This document shows positions 9,980 to 19,614 of a stretch of DNA of 20,720 nt, piece after piece (position 1 is the stretch's first letter; each line of letters starts with the position of its first letter). A program made the translations under genes and the position numbers. This DNA comes from Russula earlei (lineage: Eukaryota; Basidiomycota; Agaricomycetes; Russulales; Russulaceae): contig JAGFNK010000828.1 in assembly GCA_025769875.1 (NCBI GenBank), positions 1 to 20,720 of the forward strand, given 5' to 3'. Under the pieces are notes generated by a model. It made no database searches. It had not been told where the DNA came from and was given only the letters and a program-made list of their open reading frames with translations.

Positions 9980-11032
9980 CTACTGGTTCTTTTTCTCGTC
10001 CGCACTGAAGCCCTTGGGTGGCTGGACGCGTAAAGGCGACTGGATGCTGGCGAGCGCTGAAATGCCATAGAGGACGATGGGAACAAGCACGAAAAAGGCG
10101 AGAATCAGGCTAGTGATGAGCGCGGGTGTGAGTAGCTGATATCGAGCCAGGATGCCGCCTGCCGGTGGGGCCGGCGAGGGAGGGGGCACCGGATCGTCCT
10201 GTCGAGGTGAGCCAGCCATAATGACGAGGTGCCGCGGAAAAGCGCGCGCAATCTTGTCGAGCTCAGTCGCAAGGCGGGCCTCTGGCAGGAAAAGAAAGAG
10301 AAAAGGATTTAAAGTCAGTTTCTTTCATGTGGGCGGCATATGAATGGAACACGCGCGTACCATGATCGGCGACGGAACGCTTACGCGCCCCCGCTGACTC
10401 CGTCACTGCGGGCATGGAGAGCTGCAGGACGCGCACGGTTCCTCGTTCAGAAGAAGACACGGTGTCACCGATCGGGGATGAAAGAGGCTGAGCGTCGCAG
10501 AGCACCGCCACTTTGTCTGCGAGTTCTTGGAAAGGACTGGGGTCTGACTGTTTGGGAAGGGGGAAGCGCACGTAGGGGAACTGAATGGACGAGGGAGAAT
10601 CTTGCAGACGCGTTGCAAGGGACGAGGATGGGGGAAGGGAGCGGAGATCAGATGCATGTAACTTGGGGAGATGTGAGTATGAGTTATATTTGAAGCGGAT
10701 GAAGAGAGAGGGAGAGATTGGTTGAACACACCCTGGGTTGGTTTACGATGATCACGGCGTCGAATTCGCATACGCCAGTATCAGTTAGTAACTTGCTGAA
10801 GAGGTCATTCGCGTGTGGGGTTGCACTAGTGGAGACAGACCCGAGTCGTAATCGGTCGAGGGCACTACTTCTAGAGAATATGCATTGTGAGCGTCGGCAG
10901 GGTGTAGAGCCGGACATTGGATATTGATTACCTGTGAGATGACCATGCTACAAGAGGAGACGTCTCTAAAAACGAAAGAGCGGTCTGGAGAGAAGCTGCA
11001 ACAAGAGCGAATGCGAGGGTAAAGCAGCGCAT
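9980..11032 (-). CDS. BIG1: BIG1-like ER membrane protein (cell-wall glucan / V-ATPase assembly family)
   Basis: In yeast, Big1 is an ER membrane protein needed for normal beta-1,6-glucan levels; the family is related to the V-ATPase assembly factors Voa1/Ac45. Exons on the minus strand are 11032-10932, 10870-10732, 10661-10361 and 10281-9980, with introns of 61, 70 and 79 nt and consistent phases, giving 280 residues. The N-terminus MRCFTLAFALVAASLQTA is a signal peptide, followed by the short PLVAWSSH motif that opens the lumenal domain. The second exon carries the conserved CEFDAVIIVNQP. The C-terminus has YQLLTPALITSLILAFFVLV and VPIVLYGISALASIQSPLR (membrane helix about residues 236-256). 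It ends in KKNQ, a dilysine KKxx ER-retrieval signal in the short cytosolic tail. The splice donor of intron 2 (GTGTGT) is weaker than the others. The gene looks intact. It is recognised mainly from the C-terminal third. Confidence 0.72.
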
Positions 11033-12036
11033 GGTTGAAGGGTGGGTATTCAAGCAAACCCCGGGACGCTCAAAAGACGAAGGGGGCCTGATCCGGGCCG
11101 GGCTGCGACGCCCTTTTGACACTCACGATTCTCTTCTTCCCGTCGTCTCTCTCTTTTATGTTGACGACATCTTCTGACAACATACCTGCTGTTCTCACCT
11201 GCCTCGCTCTGTCTCTTTAGAACTCTCACGGTTGACATAAGTGGCGGTGACAGTCACACCCTCGCCTCTGTCTCCCAAATACAAGTCCGATAGTCTTCTT
11301 CAACGACCGGCCGGAGGACCGCGCCCGACCAAGGCTAGCCAAATGGGTCACCTTACATCTCACCTTACCTCCTCTACACCGGTTTGTTCACGGTGGGGGA
11401 TGATCCTTCTGCCAAAAGTCTGGGTTCAAGGGCTCGGCACAGGCTTGCGGGCGCCGTGTGTAGCCCGGGCTTTGGACCGGATTTTGAAAACGACTATTTC
11501 CACATCATAGTATCAGATAGCTACTAGTGAAGACATTGTTCAAGCATCTGATGGAACTGGTGGCGACAAGGATGGATGGTCAATAGCGGGATCTTCGTGT
11601 TTTGAATGTGGGCAGGATATGAAATTGGACGTTCATATCGAGGAACTGGTAATCACCGCGCAACGACAAACGACATCACTGTGGTTCATAATCAGACGCG
11701 CCCACGACGCCAGCAGTCGGAACGAGACGGATGGCGAGAAAGCTCTAAAGCTGCTGGCGGAGTTCACGCGCGAGTCATCCTAATGGGCGTGGGTGGGAGC
11801 CTCGTCGACGTGACAACACTACAGCTTAGTAGTCCCTCGGCCCTTCACGGTACAAAGAGAAACGCAACAGTCGATGCGCCGAGACCAAGTGCAGAAGGCG
11901 ACAACGGTAAGTCACAGAGCCCGTCAAGGATGGAGTGGAGCGTTTGTCAGGTTTGGCGCTCGTGTCGGCCTAATCGATTCGTGATTTAATCGATATTTCA
12001 TCCAACTACGTAAAACTTTTCTCTTGGAACCAAGGG
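11033..12036. other. Intergenic, no gene seen
   Basis: This lies upstream of the BIG1-like gene and downstream of the broken gene at 12037-12861. The longest frame (11606-11989, plus) has irregular composition and no recognisable motif, and no splice chain could be built. The part next to 11033 should contain the BIG1-like promoter; no TATA box was evident. Confidence 0.4.
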
Positions 12037-12861
12037 TTATACACACGCAACGCATCTGACACGCCGTCTGTCCTCAATGGATTTCAAAATCCGATTGAGG
12101 AACTCTTCCGTCTCATCCACACGCTGCTTGATATCTTCTTGGCCGCCTTTTTGTTTGCTTCTCGAATCGGGAATTCCAAGTTTCCTGAGACTCCTCCACC
12201 CGACGTTTCCAGGTCGTAAGCTGCAGCCCGAGTGCGTGACTTGCCCCAGTTGAACCATCCCCACCCACTGCTCTTCGCAGCATCGACCTTTCGCTCTCTG
12301 AAAACAAGAGTACAGTCAGCACGCCCGATCTGACCAGGCGCTTCCTTCAAGACGACGAGCACTACTCGCCGACCGTGGACTGGGCCTCAGCCGCGCGGTG
12401 GGAAGCTTGGTCCCTGGCCGCTTCAACAACGCTGATTCCCCGCGCTCGAAGGTATGGCCAATTTTGATCTTTCGTCGCTCGCACCTTCGCTTTCGCTTCC
12501 GCTTTCACCTCTTGATACTTTGCATCACTCGTCGAAACAGTCCGCTCGTGGCTACCCTCGGTGGTCTTGCCGAGCCCCAGCCCTTCTCGCTCCCTGTTTA
12601 CATGCGCGTTCTCCGCATTCGCATGGTAGTATCAGAGGGCTACTGCGGCGAACAACCCGCCGCAGATGTAGAGCACGTTTCTATCGCCGCCTTTTTTGGC
12701 ATACACTCCCTCTGCCTGGTCGGTCATCGGGCGAGTGGGCCCGGCTGAGAGGCGCGGGCCACCTGTGGCGAGGTGCGCGTGTGGGAGTGCGCGAGGGGCT
12801 GTTGAATACTCTGAGCGGCATCGCGAATGGTGGAAAACCTGAGCGTGATGCGGCGATACAT
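12037..12861 (-). pseudogene. Broken gene for a small membrane-anchored helical protein (possibly 'calcofluor white hypersensitive'-type)
   Basis: The minus strand keeps the outline of a small protein: an Arg/Ser-rich start MYRRITLRFSTIRDAAQ (ATG 12861) resembling a mitochondrial presequence; then in another frame MTDQAEGVYAKKGGDRNVLY (from 12727) leading into a hydrophobic segment CGGLFAAVAL; then Lys/Glu/Ala-rich helix; and after introns KVDAAKSSGWGWFNWGKS, VEESQETWNSRFEKQ and VDETEEFLNRILKSIEDRR. Breaks: a change of frame between 12861 and 12727, an in-frame TGA at 12634-12632 just after the hydrophobic helix (where relatives are expected to have Trp before YY), and two further frame changes near 12210 and 12140. 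Donor/acceptor pairs at GTGCGA...TCAG and GTAGTG...TTTTCAG still look usable. The family name is from memory of similar small fungal proteins and is tentative; the decay is clear. Confidence 0.5.
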
Positions 12862-13542
12862 GGTGATCGAGATGGTAGGGTGGGTTTAATGGGCTAGTTG
12901 TTTCCCATGTGATGGATGTGAGAGGTGGGCTGGCGAGGATTGCCATCCGTCATTCATTGCAGACGTCACTCCAAATAGCACGTGAGTGTGTGAGGAGTTG
13001 CAGGCAGACAACCAAACACGACTACTGACGTGAGATTTGATATTGGTTGCGTAAAAGAACAGAAGGACAACACGCACAGCTGCGAGCAGCAAGTTTTTAA
13101 ACGACGTAAAAAGTTTTCCGCATCGATGTAGGCGCCTGCATATTTTGTCCTTGTACTCCAAAGTGGACAATTCGACGTCGAATCGGACGCGCCTTTGCGA
13201 GTCCGATCGATTGCGCGTTCTCCCCTCCCCCCCCCCTGATCCCTCCGACCCGAGAGTGCCCCCTCCAACCGACAAGAAACGCGTCGACGATGTCTGGTGT
13301 GAGGGACAAGCGATCAAAAAGATCCGGCTGGCTTGTGGCGAGGGGGCTTGTGTGCGGCCGCGCGCGGTGACCAAGTGTTTTATTTTTTTATATGGCTCTT
13401 GTGGAGAGAGGACAATATTATATTTTCTTCGACGTTTTCGGTGCAGAGTCTGCGTTCCTCATCCCGTATAGGATACTCCTTGTTCACGTTGCGGCAGCGT
13501 GGCAAGAAGACCAAGGCGTGCTAAGTCCGAGTCCGACGCGCG

Positions 13543-13548
13543 TATAAA
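13543..13548 (+). promoter_or_regulatory. TATA box without an identified gene downstream
   Basis: A perfect TATAAA sits in a GC-rich context (CGCGTATAAATGG). No convincing open frame or splice chain starts within the next 300 bases on the plus strand, which soon run into the 3' end of the zinc-finger gene on the other strand. It may serve a non-coding transcript or be fortuitous. Confidence 0.3.
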
Positions 13549-13570
13549 TGGCCGTCTGTTATTCGACCGC

Positions 13571-13591
13571 TGATACGTATCAATCGATTGA
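13571..13591. repeat. Two overlapping 12-bp perfect palindromes
   Basis: TGATACGTATCA (13571-13582) and TCAATCGATTGA (13580-13591) are each perfectly self-complementary and share three bases. They start 23 nt after the TATA box at 13543-13548. Such sites often bind dimeric proteins, but no binding protein is known here. Confidence 0.6.
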
Positions 13592-13895
13592 TTGTCCCAA
13601 TATGCCCTTCGCCTTTTTTTTTTTTTCTTTTCCTAGTCGCGACTCCAGTGGTGTATTGGGTGCAATCAGCAAGCTGTGCCCGACGGAAGGGATACACGGT
13701 GCGTAAACATCTGGATGATGGACTCAGAGCCGTCTCAGATCGGGATCACTTCTGATATATATACAACGAGGAAGCAAGTGAGGTAGAACATGACAGCAAG
13801 AACAAGTATACACTACAGTCGTCCGTGGTGCACCACCGCAATTCCTTCCTTGCAGCAGGACCGTCAAAATGAGAATATGAGAAGAAAAAGGATAT

Positions 13896-15794
13896 TTAGT
13901 CGGATGCTTGGAGGCGCCTTTGCCTCCACCCCCTCTTCGACGACCTGGGGTACATTCCCTTCATTTTCTCCGAAAAATACCTGAATCCCTTCACCTCATC
14001 CAACTTCAACAGGCTAACTAGACCCTCTGCAAACTCCTGGTGTGCTTTCCGCGTCGCCGCACGCTTGTTCTCGGCCACCTCCGGGCTGACGTTGAGGCAC
14101 TCGGGCGGCGGGTTCTTGCGGTGCCGGACCAGCGAGTCGCCACGCGCAAAGTAATCCCCGCACAACTCGCAGAAGGAGATGCTGCGAGGGTGCGCCTCCG
14201 CAGTGTCGGAGTGTCTTTTGTAATCTTCCCAATTCGAAAAATCGGCGTCGGGACAGAGTCGGCATTTGGGTGCGCGGACGGCCCCGCGTGCCCAGTCGGC
14301 CGCCGTGGCCTCGAGCATCGACCGATGCCTCTCGTTGAGCCGTTTTGAGATCCGGAACGGATATCTCTCCTCCTCCAGATCCCCGTCGTTCGCGCTATTG
14401 GCTTCTTGTTGCTGCACCATGCTGCCTGTGTGGAGCCACGCCGCTCCCTGCTCTCTCCCCTCAACCCAAGGTAGCTCTTCCTGCGCAATTGTACTCATCG
14501 ATTCCTGCTGGTCATTTGGCCCCTGCAGGAATGAATGGTAAACTCCTTGCGCGTTCGGGGTCGCGAAGCCTCTCCGCTCCACGTCCCACAACCTCGGATT
14601 CACTATTTGTTTCGGTCAGGGTCCTGGTGGCAGGTTTGTGACGAGCCCTGTTTGTGGACCGTCCCGCATCCAAGACCCTGATCGTAGTGGCCATCTTGGC
14701 CTTGTCCTTCTGGCGCACGTGTCGTCCTTGGCTGTTATTCGCCTCTGAGCTCGCGTCTTCGAGGGCATCGTCCTCGTCTCGACGTCGTTTGCCAAGGAGG
14801 GTCTGCGGCACCACGAACGCGTCCTGGTTGGACGCCGGTGCGAAAGAGGGCGGGTAAGTAGAGCCCGGCCTGCCCGCACCCTGCTTGAAAACCTGGAGGC
14901 CGCAGCATCAGTCATGGCCATCACGTCGACCCGTAGGCAGGACACGGAAACCGAAGATAATACGTACGAAGATTGAAACCCATCGAGAACAAATGACCCT
15001 GCATCGTAGGTGGATGGTATTGGCCCTGCTGCGCTCTGATATATATCAAGGTAATCCAGCAGCCACGGGAACTGGCCGAGGTCGAGTGGCCAGGTCGAGT
15101 CGACCTGAGAAGTGGCGGCCGGTGCCACGAATCCGTTTGAGACCGGGACCTGCCAGCATGTCAATCTAGGCGGAACCTTAACGCTCGTATGATTCGTGCT
15201 CACGCTGTCCAACACCTGCGCGCGGCGGTTGGGAGGGCTCGGGGGTAAGTTCAGCCCAGGTATCGTCGCTCGCCGACGATGGTACAGAATCTACTTCTGA
15301 AAAAGCTTTGGATTGCGTGAAGACAAGCCCATAAGAAAGAAAGCATTGCGACCTACGCGCGTCGGCATCTGCCAAGGAGCATGGAAGTCCTGTAACGCGA
15401 CAAACCAAGTCAATTGTCGTCGGTCGACGACAGGGCATTGTGCACGCACGGTGTCCAGGTAGTCGAAACACCAAAATGTTCGAAGGAGTTGGGGAAAGGG
15501 GTGGACGTCGTGGGGAAGGTATCGTCGATCGCGGTAAAAGCGCCGCCGCCATTGGGCAGGTTTCCGACAACATCTAACAGAGTGTTCCAATCGATGTCCT
15601 GTAACAGTGAGATGTGAGTAACCTTTTACACGCCCGGGAGATGAGATGATGCCCACAGCAGAACTGCCTGAAAGCGAGTCAAAGTTGACGGGTTGCACAT
15701 TGTCCGCGGTCTCGGACCATACGCTCGTTTGATTCTCTTGTGGCGCGAGATATGACCACAGCGCGCTGTCGCTGGGGATGTCAAAATCCATCAT
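13896..15794 (-). CDS. C2H2-type zinc-finger transcription factor
   Basis: Predicted nuclear DNA-binding regulator. Six exons on the minus strand, 15794-15657, 15598-15450, 15352-15286, 15215-14968, 14869-14593 and 14522-13896, keep one frame and give 501 residues. The start is ATG ATG at 15794, followed by an acidic N-terminus (MMDFDIPSDSALWSYL). The middle is low complexity, with a basic nuclear-localisation-like LLGKRRRDEDD. The last exon carries two fingers: CRLCPDADFSNWEDYKRH (first Cys about residue 380) with a late His in TAEAH, and CELCGDYFARGDSLVRH (from about 411), closed by Cys435 in PPPEC instead of a second His. A conserved-looking tail with MKGMYPRSSKRG follows. Zinc-finger proteins of this build occur in many agarics. 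Intron donors GTGGGC and GTACCA (introns 1 and 3) are weak, so the 15216-15656 part of the model is less certain than the last three exons. Confidence 0.75.
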
Positions 15795-16931
15795 GCGTTG
15801 ATCTGTTGGGGTTTTACTGCGAGTGAGACGCGGAAGAAAATCGAGGTGTGGAGGGCGATGCGGACGTGCTTTTTAACGTGGGGGTCCCCCCCCCACCACC
15901 CGGCCTGGAGGCTCGCTTGCGGGGTGGCGCCTATAGTTCAGTACCTTTTCGGTACGTGGCCTCCGCGTGCTTTGATCGTGCTGTTCTCCGCCCGGCCGGC
16001 TATGGATCGCCTCGTGTACTCGGTGGAGTGCTGGGAACAGCCTACGTACAGGATCTCAACGATCCGTGTAAGTATTAGCGCCTGAACGCAAGAGGGCGAG
16101 ACGCCGCCTGCGTGTCTGTGGCAATCATACCATCATTGTGCTGATGTGTCGGGTGTATCTGTCAAAAAAAGGCATTTCCACAAACAGTCATGGAGCTTTT
16201 TTCCCCCCCTTGTTCCGTCGCAAACGAAGAACAAAAAGGGCGCTGGGAGCGTGTCATTGAGCCCAAAAAGTTATTGATCTGAGACGGAGCGCATAGCCCG
16301 GTAACAACCGACGACACAGAGTAGACCACATAAACATCCTCCGCAAGGGGACACAGTGACCCAAGCGCTTGGCGGTGTGGTCGTGAACGGGTGAGCTCCA
16401 GCGAGACGTTGCTGCTTCCGAGTCGGGCCTAACATCAGCGCGAAGATAAGTCGAACTCGTCAGTTACCTTTTTCAGATACTGTTTGAGGTAGATGTGAGA
16501 CAATGAAGAACTCCTCGGTTACTTTCATGCCCTAAGACAGTAGGGTTTCACTTATCATTGACAGTCACTGGGGGGATACGAGAGGAGCAGCAGCTAGACA
16601 GTGCATCCCTTCTCGACGTGTGGACTGGCTCAAGTTTGACACACGGTCATTGTCGACGTTGGAAGCAGAACCACAAGTGGGGAAGCGAGGGAAAAGCGAG
16701 GTAGAGTTGGGCCTTGAGCGTAAACGTACTAGAACTGCCCTGATAGTAAGGGCGCAGCTTGCTGGCTTCTTGAAGGAGAACCAGTATCAAAATTCGTTTT
16801 CGCGAATTCTTTCGACGCGCACCAAGAGGCCATCATTGTTGGGATGATGTTCAGGTTCAGGGCGAGGCCAATGACACGATTCGGCGTCGATGGTTCTACG
16901 GCAATCTCGATCACATCCCCGTGTGTACGGG
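15795..16931. other. Intergenic, no gene seen
   Basis: This is the upstream region of the zinc-finger gene and beyond. Homopolymer-rich patches occur at about 15887-15895 (C), 16163-16169 (A) and 16199-16209 (T then C). Frames such as 16620-16847 (plus) have no recognisable content. Confidence 0.45.
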
Positions 16932-17040
16932 AGCCTTCAACTTGAACGGCATCCACCAACGACCCACATCTACTCTTCTCACTGGAACCCAAGATCCAGA
17001 GAGTGGAAATGTTGGAAAATGTTCCAGGTACGTTCTCCGC
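16932..17040 (+). pseudogene. 5' fragment of a DUF6535-type gene, copy 2
   Basis: This segment parallels 18078-18220, the start of the longer DUF6535 relic: both read GCCTTCAACTTGAA then CATCCACCAAC, then a TCT/CTTCTC stretch encoding a TLL motif, then DPES-like codons, GTTGGAAA and an exon end followed by GTACGTTCTCC or GTAGGTTCTCC. Beyond the shared splice-donor region the similarity stops: no LAERWQKD-type domain exon was found downstream. It is therefore a truncated copy holding only the leader and first exon. Confidence 0.55.
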
Positions 17041-18077
17041 TCAGACATAGCGAGGTGAGCACTGGTGTCTGACGGTGAATAAAGATGCAATCTGCAAGTT
17101 GGAGCGGAAAACTAGGCAAGATGACGTGGCGGAGGCAGGCAGGCATGATACTCTCAAGCTCACCCTCACCTGTGACAGAAAGTATGGTCGATGAGAGCTC
17201 GTACGTCCTTGAGTATCCCGGACTTCCAGCATATCCACATGGGACTCTTCACCTTGTAGCGTGAATATCTCGCAGCTTCGCGAGGCTCAGGAAAGGACAA
17301 AGCGTGCGAAGATGCACGAGTCCCAAGCTCTGTTCCAGGTCCCACTCAAGCGACAATCACGTCGCTTGCAGATCTTTACTTCCAAATGCGCCGCGATAGT
17401 GGCGCGTCCTTCAAACAGGAAATATTCCTTTGCCGAAGACCGTGAATACACCATCCGCGTCCTCTCCCGATCCCATAGCGATGAGCGAGGACATTGTGAT
17501 AAGGCACATACGACCGAGCTCCCCTGAGGTACGTGCTCGCTTCAAGCCAATAGCACGGTTTGCACCCACCCTCCCCATTGAAACCTTTATCCAAAGCATG
17601 TTGTTCTCATCCTATTCGACCTTTCGCTGTCCCACCACCACCTGCCTACTCCCAATAAAGGCGAGAGCGTCGAGAGAAGCGATGGGAGCTCGCTGTGGTG
17701 GCATAACCCATTATTCGAGGCACGAGCCAAGGCGGACATTCGCCGCACGTTGAGATATCTACCTCCCGCTAACACGGGGCGAGACCCACCACCACCAGGG
17801 GGTGGCACGGATGGCTGGAGGGCCGAAGTTCGTCTGCGGCAGCCCAGGCCGCAAGCCGCGTCGGATTGTGGTGAGTACTGTTTCTCTGTTGAACGGCACT
17901 CTCAATATGAACCAACTTTTCTAACGTCACGATTCGCAGAGCCCTGCCGGTCCGCGGACGAAACGAGGGGCTTCCGAGAATAGTCATACTATCTGTATAA
18001 AGAGCAGCACAAGACTATGATAGAAAATTTACATCCTCACTACAGTTAGTGCTGTCACCGGCTCGGCTCGAAAGTAA
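17041..18077. other. No recognised gene; one unrecognised open frame at 17430-17753 (+)
   Basis: The open frame 17430-17753 (107 codons, ATG to stop) includes SEDIVIRHIRPSSPEVRARF and a hydrophobic ETFIQSMLFSSYS. I recognise no family and see no supporting exons. The sequence 17261-17527 has another frame without motifs. The rest shows nothing. Confidence 0.3.
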
Positions 18078-18903
18078 GCCTTCAACTTGAATTGCATCCA
18101 CCAACAACCTCTCAAATGCCCACTCTTCCTACGTCCCGTACTCTTCTCAATGTCTCAAACGGGACCAAAAGATCTCGAAAGCAAAATCGTTGGAAATGTC
18201 CCTGGTAGGTTCTCCACCGCAGGTCAAATGCCCTTCAACAAACTCACCCGCATGTATATAGATGACGAGCCACCACATGGCGCGACCTATTTAGGCGATA
18301 ACTCAGAATCTCTCTACACCATATACTCAAAGATTCCAGAGGAAGACGATAAAGAGATGGTCGAAGACTGGCAGAAGGTCGCAGATGGGATGCTCATCTT
18401 CGTGCGCCAGCGAGTCCCTATCTATATCACTGCCTATTGATCCAAACCGTGAACTGAACGGTTCATTCTCCGCCGTCCTCGCAGCACTCGTCGTTCTCTC
18501 TGTCCAGGACCTCAGACCCAGCTCCCTTGATACGTCTGCTTTCTATCTCGAGAAGATGTATCAACTTCAAGCTGATCCCAATGCATCCCCTTCCTCTGTG
18601 GTGCAACCTCTCCATCGAGATATGCTGTCTGGGTGAACTCCCTCTGGTTCTCGAGCTTGGTTATCAGCCTTTCATGTGCGATGCTGGCGACATCATTGCA
18701 ACAGTGGGCTCGTCGATACATCAAACACAGTCAGCCTGCGCGTCACAGAGCAGTCAATCGGGCACGGGTGCGCGCATACTTTGCGAATGGTATCAACAAG
18801 TTTCGTGTTCACTAGGTAGTCGAAGCATTGCCTGCACTGGTGCACCTTTCCCTCGGTTTTCTCTCACTGGCCTGATGATTTATCTGTTCAATATTGTCAT
18901 CTG
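18078..18903 (+). pseudogene. DUF6535 gene relic, copy 3
   Basis: A better preserved but still broken DUF6535 gene. Exon 1 codes DLESKIVGNVP before a GTAGGT...TATATAG intron. The domain exon (about 18261-18399) codes PPHGATYLGDNSESLYTIYS, then EDWQKVADGMLIF. The next exon (from about 18458) codes SFSAVLAALVVLSVQDLRPS, TSAFYLEKMYQLQADPNASP and, in a second frame, RYAVWVNSLWFSSLVISLSC, SLQQWARRYIKHSQPA and RVRAYFANGINKFRVH. Damage: no AG acceptor is left before GGTTCATTCTCC at 18460; an indel near 18605 shifts the frame; TAG at 18813 replaces the Trp expected before VVEALPALVHLSL; another shift precedes SLTGLMIYLFNI; and the copy stops at TGA 18901-18903 without the large C-terminal part of the family. 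Confidence 0.8.
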
Positions 18904-19564
18904 AAAAGCAGACACCACTCAGTGACATGTCTTGAACCCAACTCTTTCCTCGGACACCGCCTCCAGATCCTGCACTCCTGGATTCTCCTGCCCTCCTCGC
19001 CCACAGCGACCTCTAACGCTTTGCAAGGCGAGATGTTCAGCTAGCCTTGGATGGGCTCGGGATCGCCGTATCGGAACACGCGGTGTGTTCTAGTCCATTA
19101 GTGTACATTCCCGCTCTCCTCTGACTCTGACCACTTCAATGTCACCCTTTTAGTAGTTTCTTTTCATATCGTTTAGTTGCTCTCCGATCCCATCTCGGCT
19201 ACGCGCACGATCCGTTTTTGGGTACTTCGCTTTCTTCTCCTTAGCTACTGGACTGCCTTGCTCGTCTTCATCTTCGAGGACGATACGATACATTCGCGAA
19301 TGTAATTTCCCCCGGTGCGAACGTCCGCGCGAAGCCGTCGTCCCTCTCGCCCATCTCGCGTTTGCATCCGTGTTCTCGCCCATCCCTTCCTCTCATTTCC
19401 CATATCAAAGCCCCCATCGCAGCAACCGGCACGTCGGTACCTCGTTCAACTCGGCTGCTGCAACTTGACTGTCCGATCCTACGAGACTTCCTCTCATGCG
19501 TCGTCTAGCACTGCGGTCAGTGCTGTCGCAAAACGACATTGCTCTGATCGCCTCCCCCCTTGCT

Positions 19565-19614
19565 CCTTCCTTCCTTCCTTCCTTCCTTCCTTCCTTCCTT
19601 CCTTCCTTCCTTCC
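19565..19614. repeat. (CTTC)n microsatellite
   Basis: About 12.5 uninterrupted copies of the tetranucleotide CTTC/TTCC, ended by a G in TTCCTGCC. It is expected to be length-polymorphic between strains. Confidence 0.95.

Larger units (their letters stand above)
12862..13895. other. Intergenic region with TATA box, palindromes and homopolymer tracts, no gene seen
   Basis: Open frames here (for example 13374-12886 minus) are dominated by Ser/Arg/Gly-rich sequence without motifs and cannot be linked to exons. Visible landmarks are a C-tract near 13228-13237, the TATA box at 13543, adjoining palindromes at 13571-13591 and a T-tract around 13612-13625. The segment next to 13895 is probably 3' UTR of the zinc-finger gene. 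Confidence 0.45.

Noticed and set aside
12632..12634. TGA after the hydrophobic helix as a recoded or intron-skipped codon
   Set aside because: A GTAGCC...AACAG intron of 50 nt would skip it but shifts the frame into a stop; no recoding element is visible and other breaks exist in the same gene.
12886..13374. Long minus-strand open frame (162 codons) as a gene
   Set aside because: The translation is Ser/Arg/Gly-rich without domains, it overlaps other equally long frames, and no exon or promoter supports it.
15599..15629. 31-nt intron GTAAAA...ACAG as intron 1 of the zinc-finger gene
   Set aside because: Too short for a basidiomycete intron; the 58-nt version starting GTGGGC keeps the same phase and is preferred, though its donor is weak.
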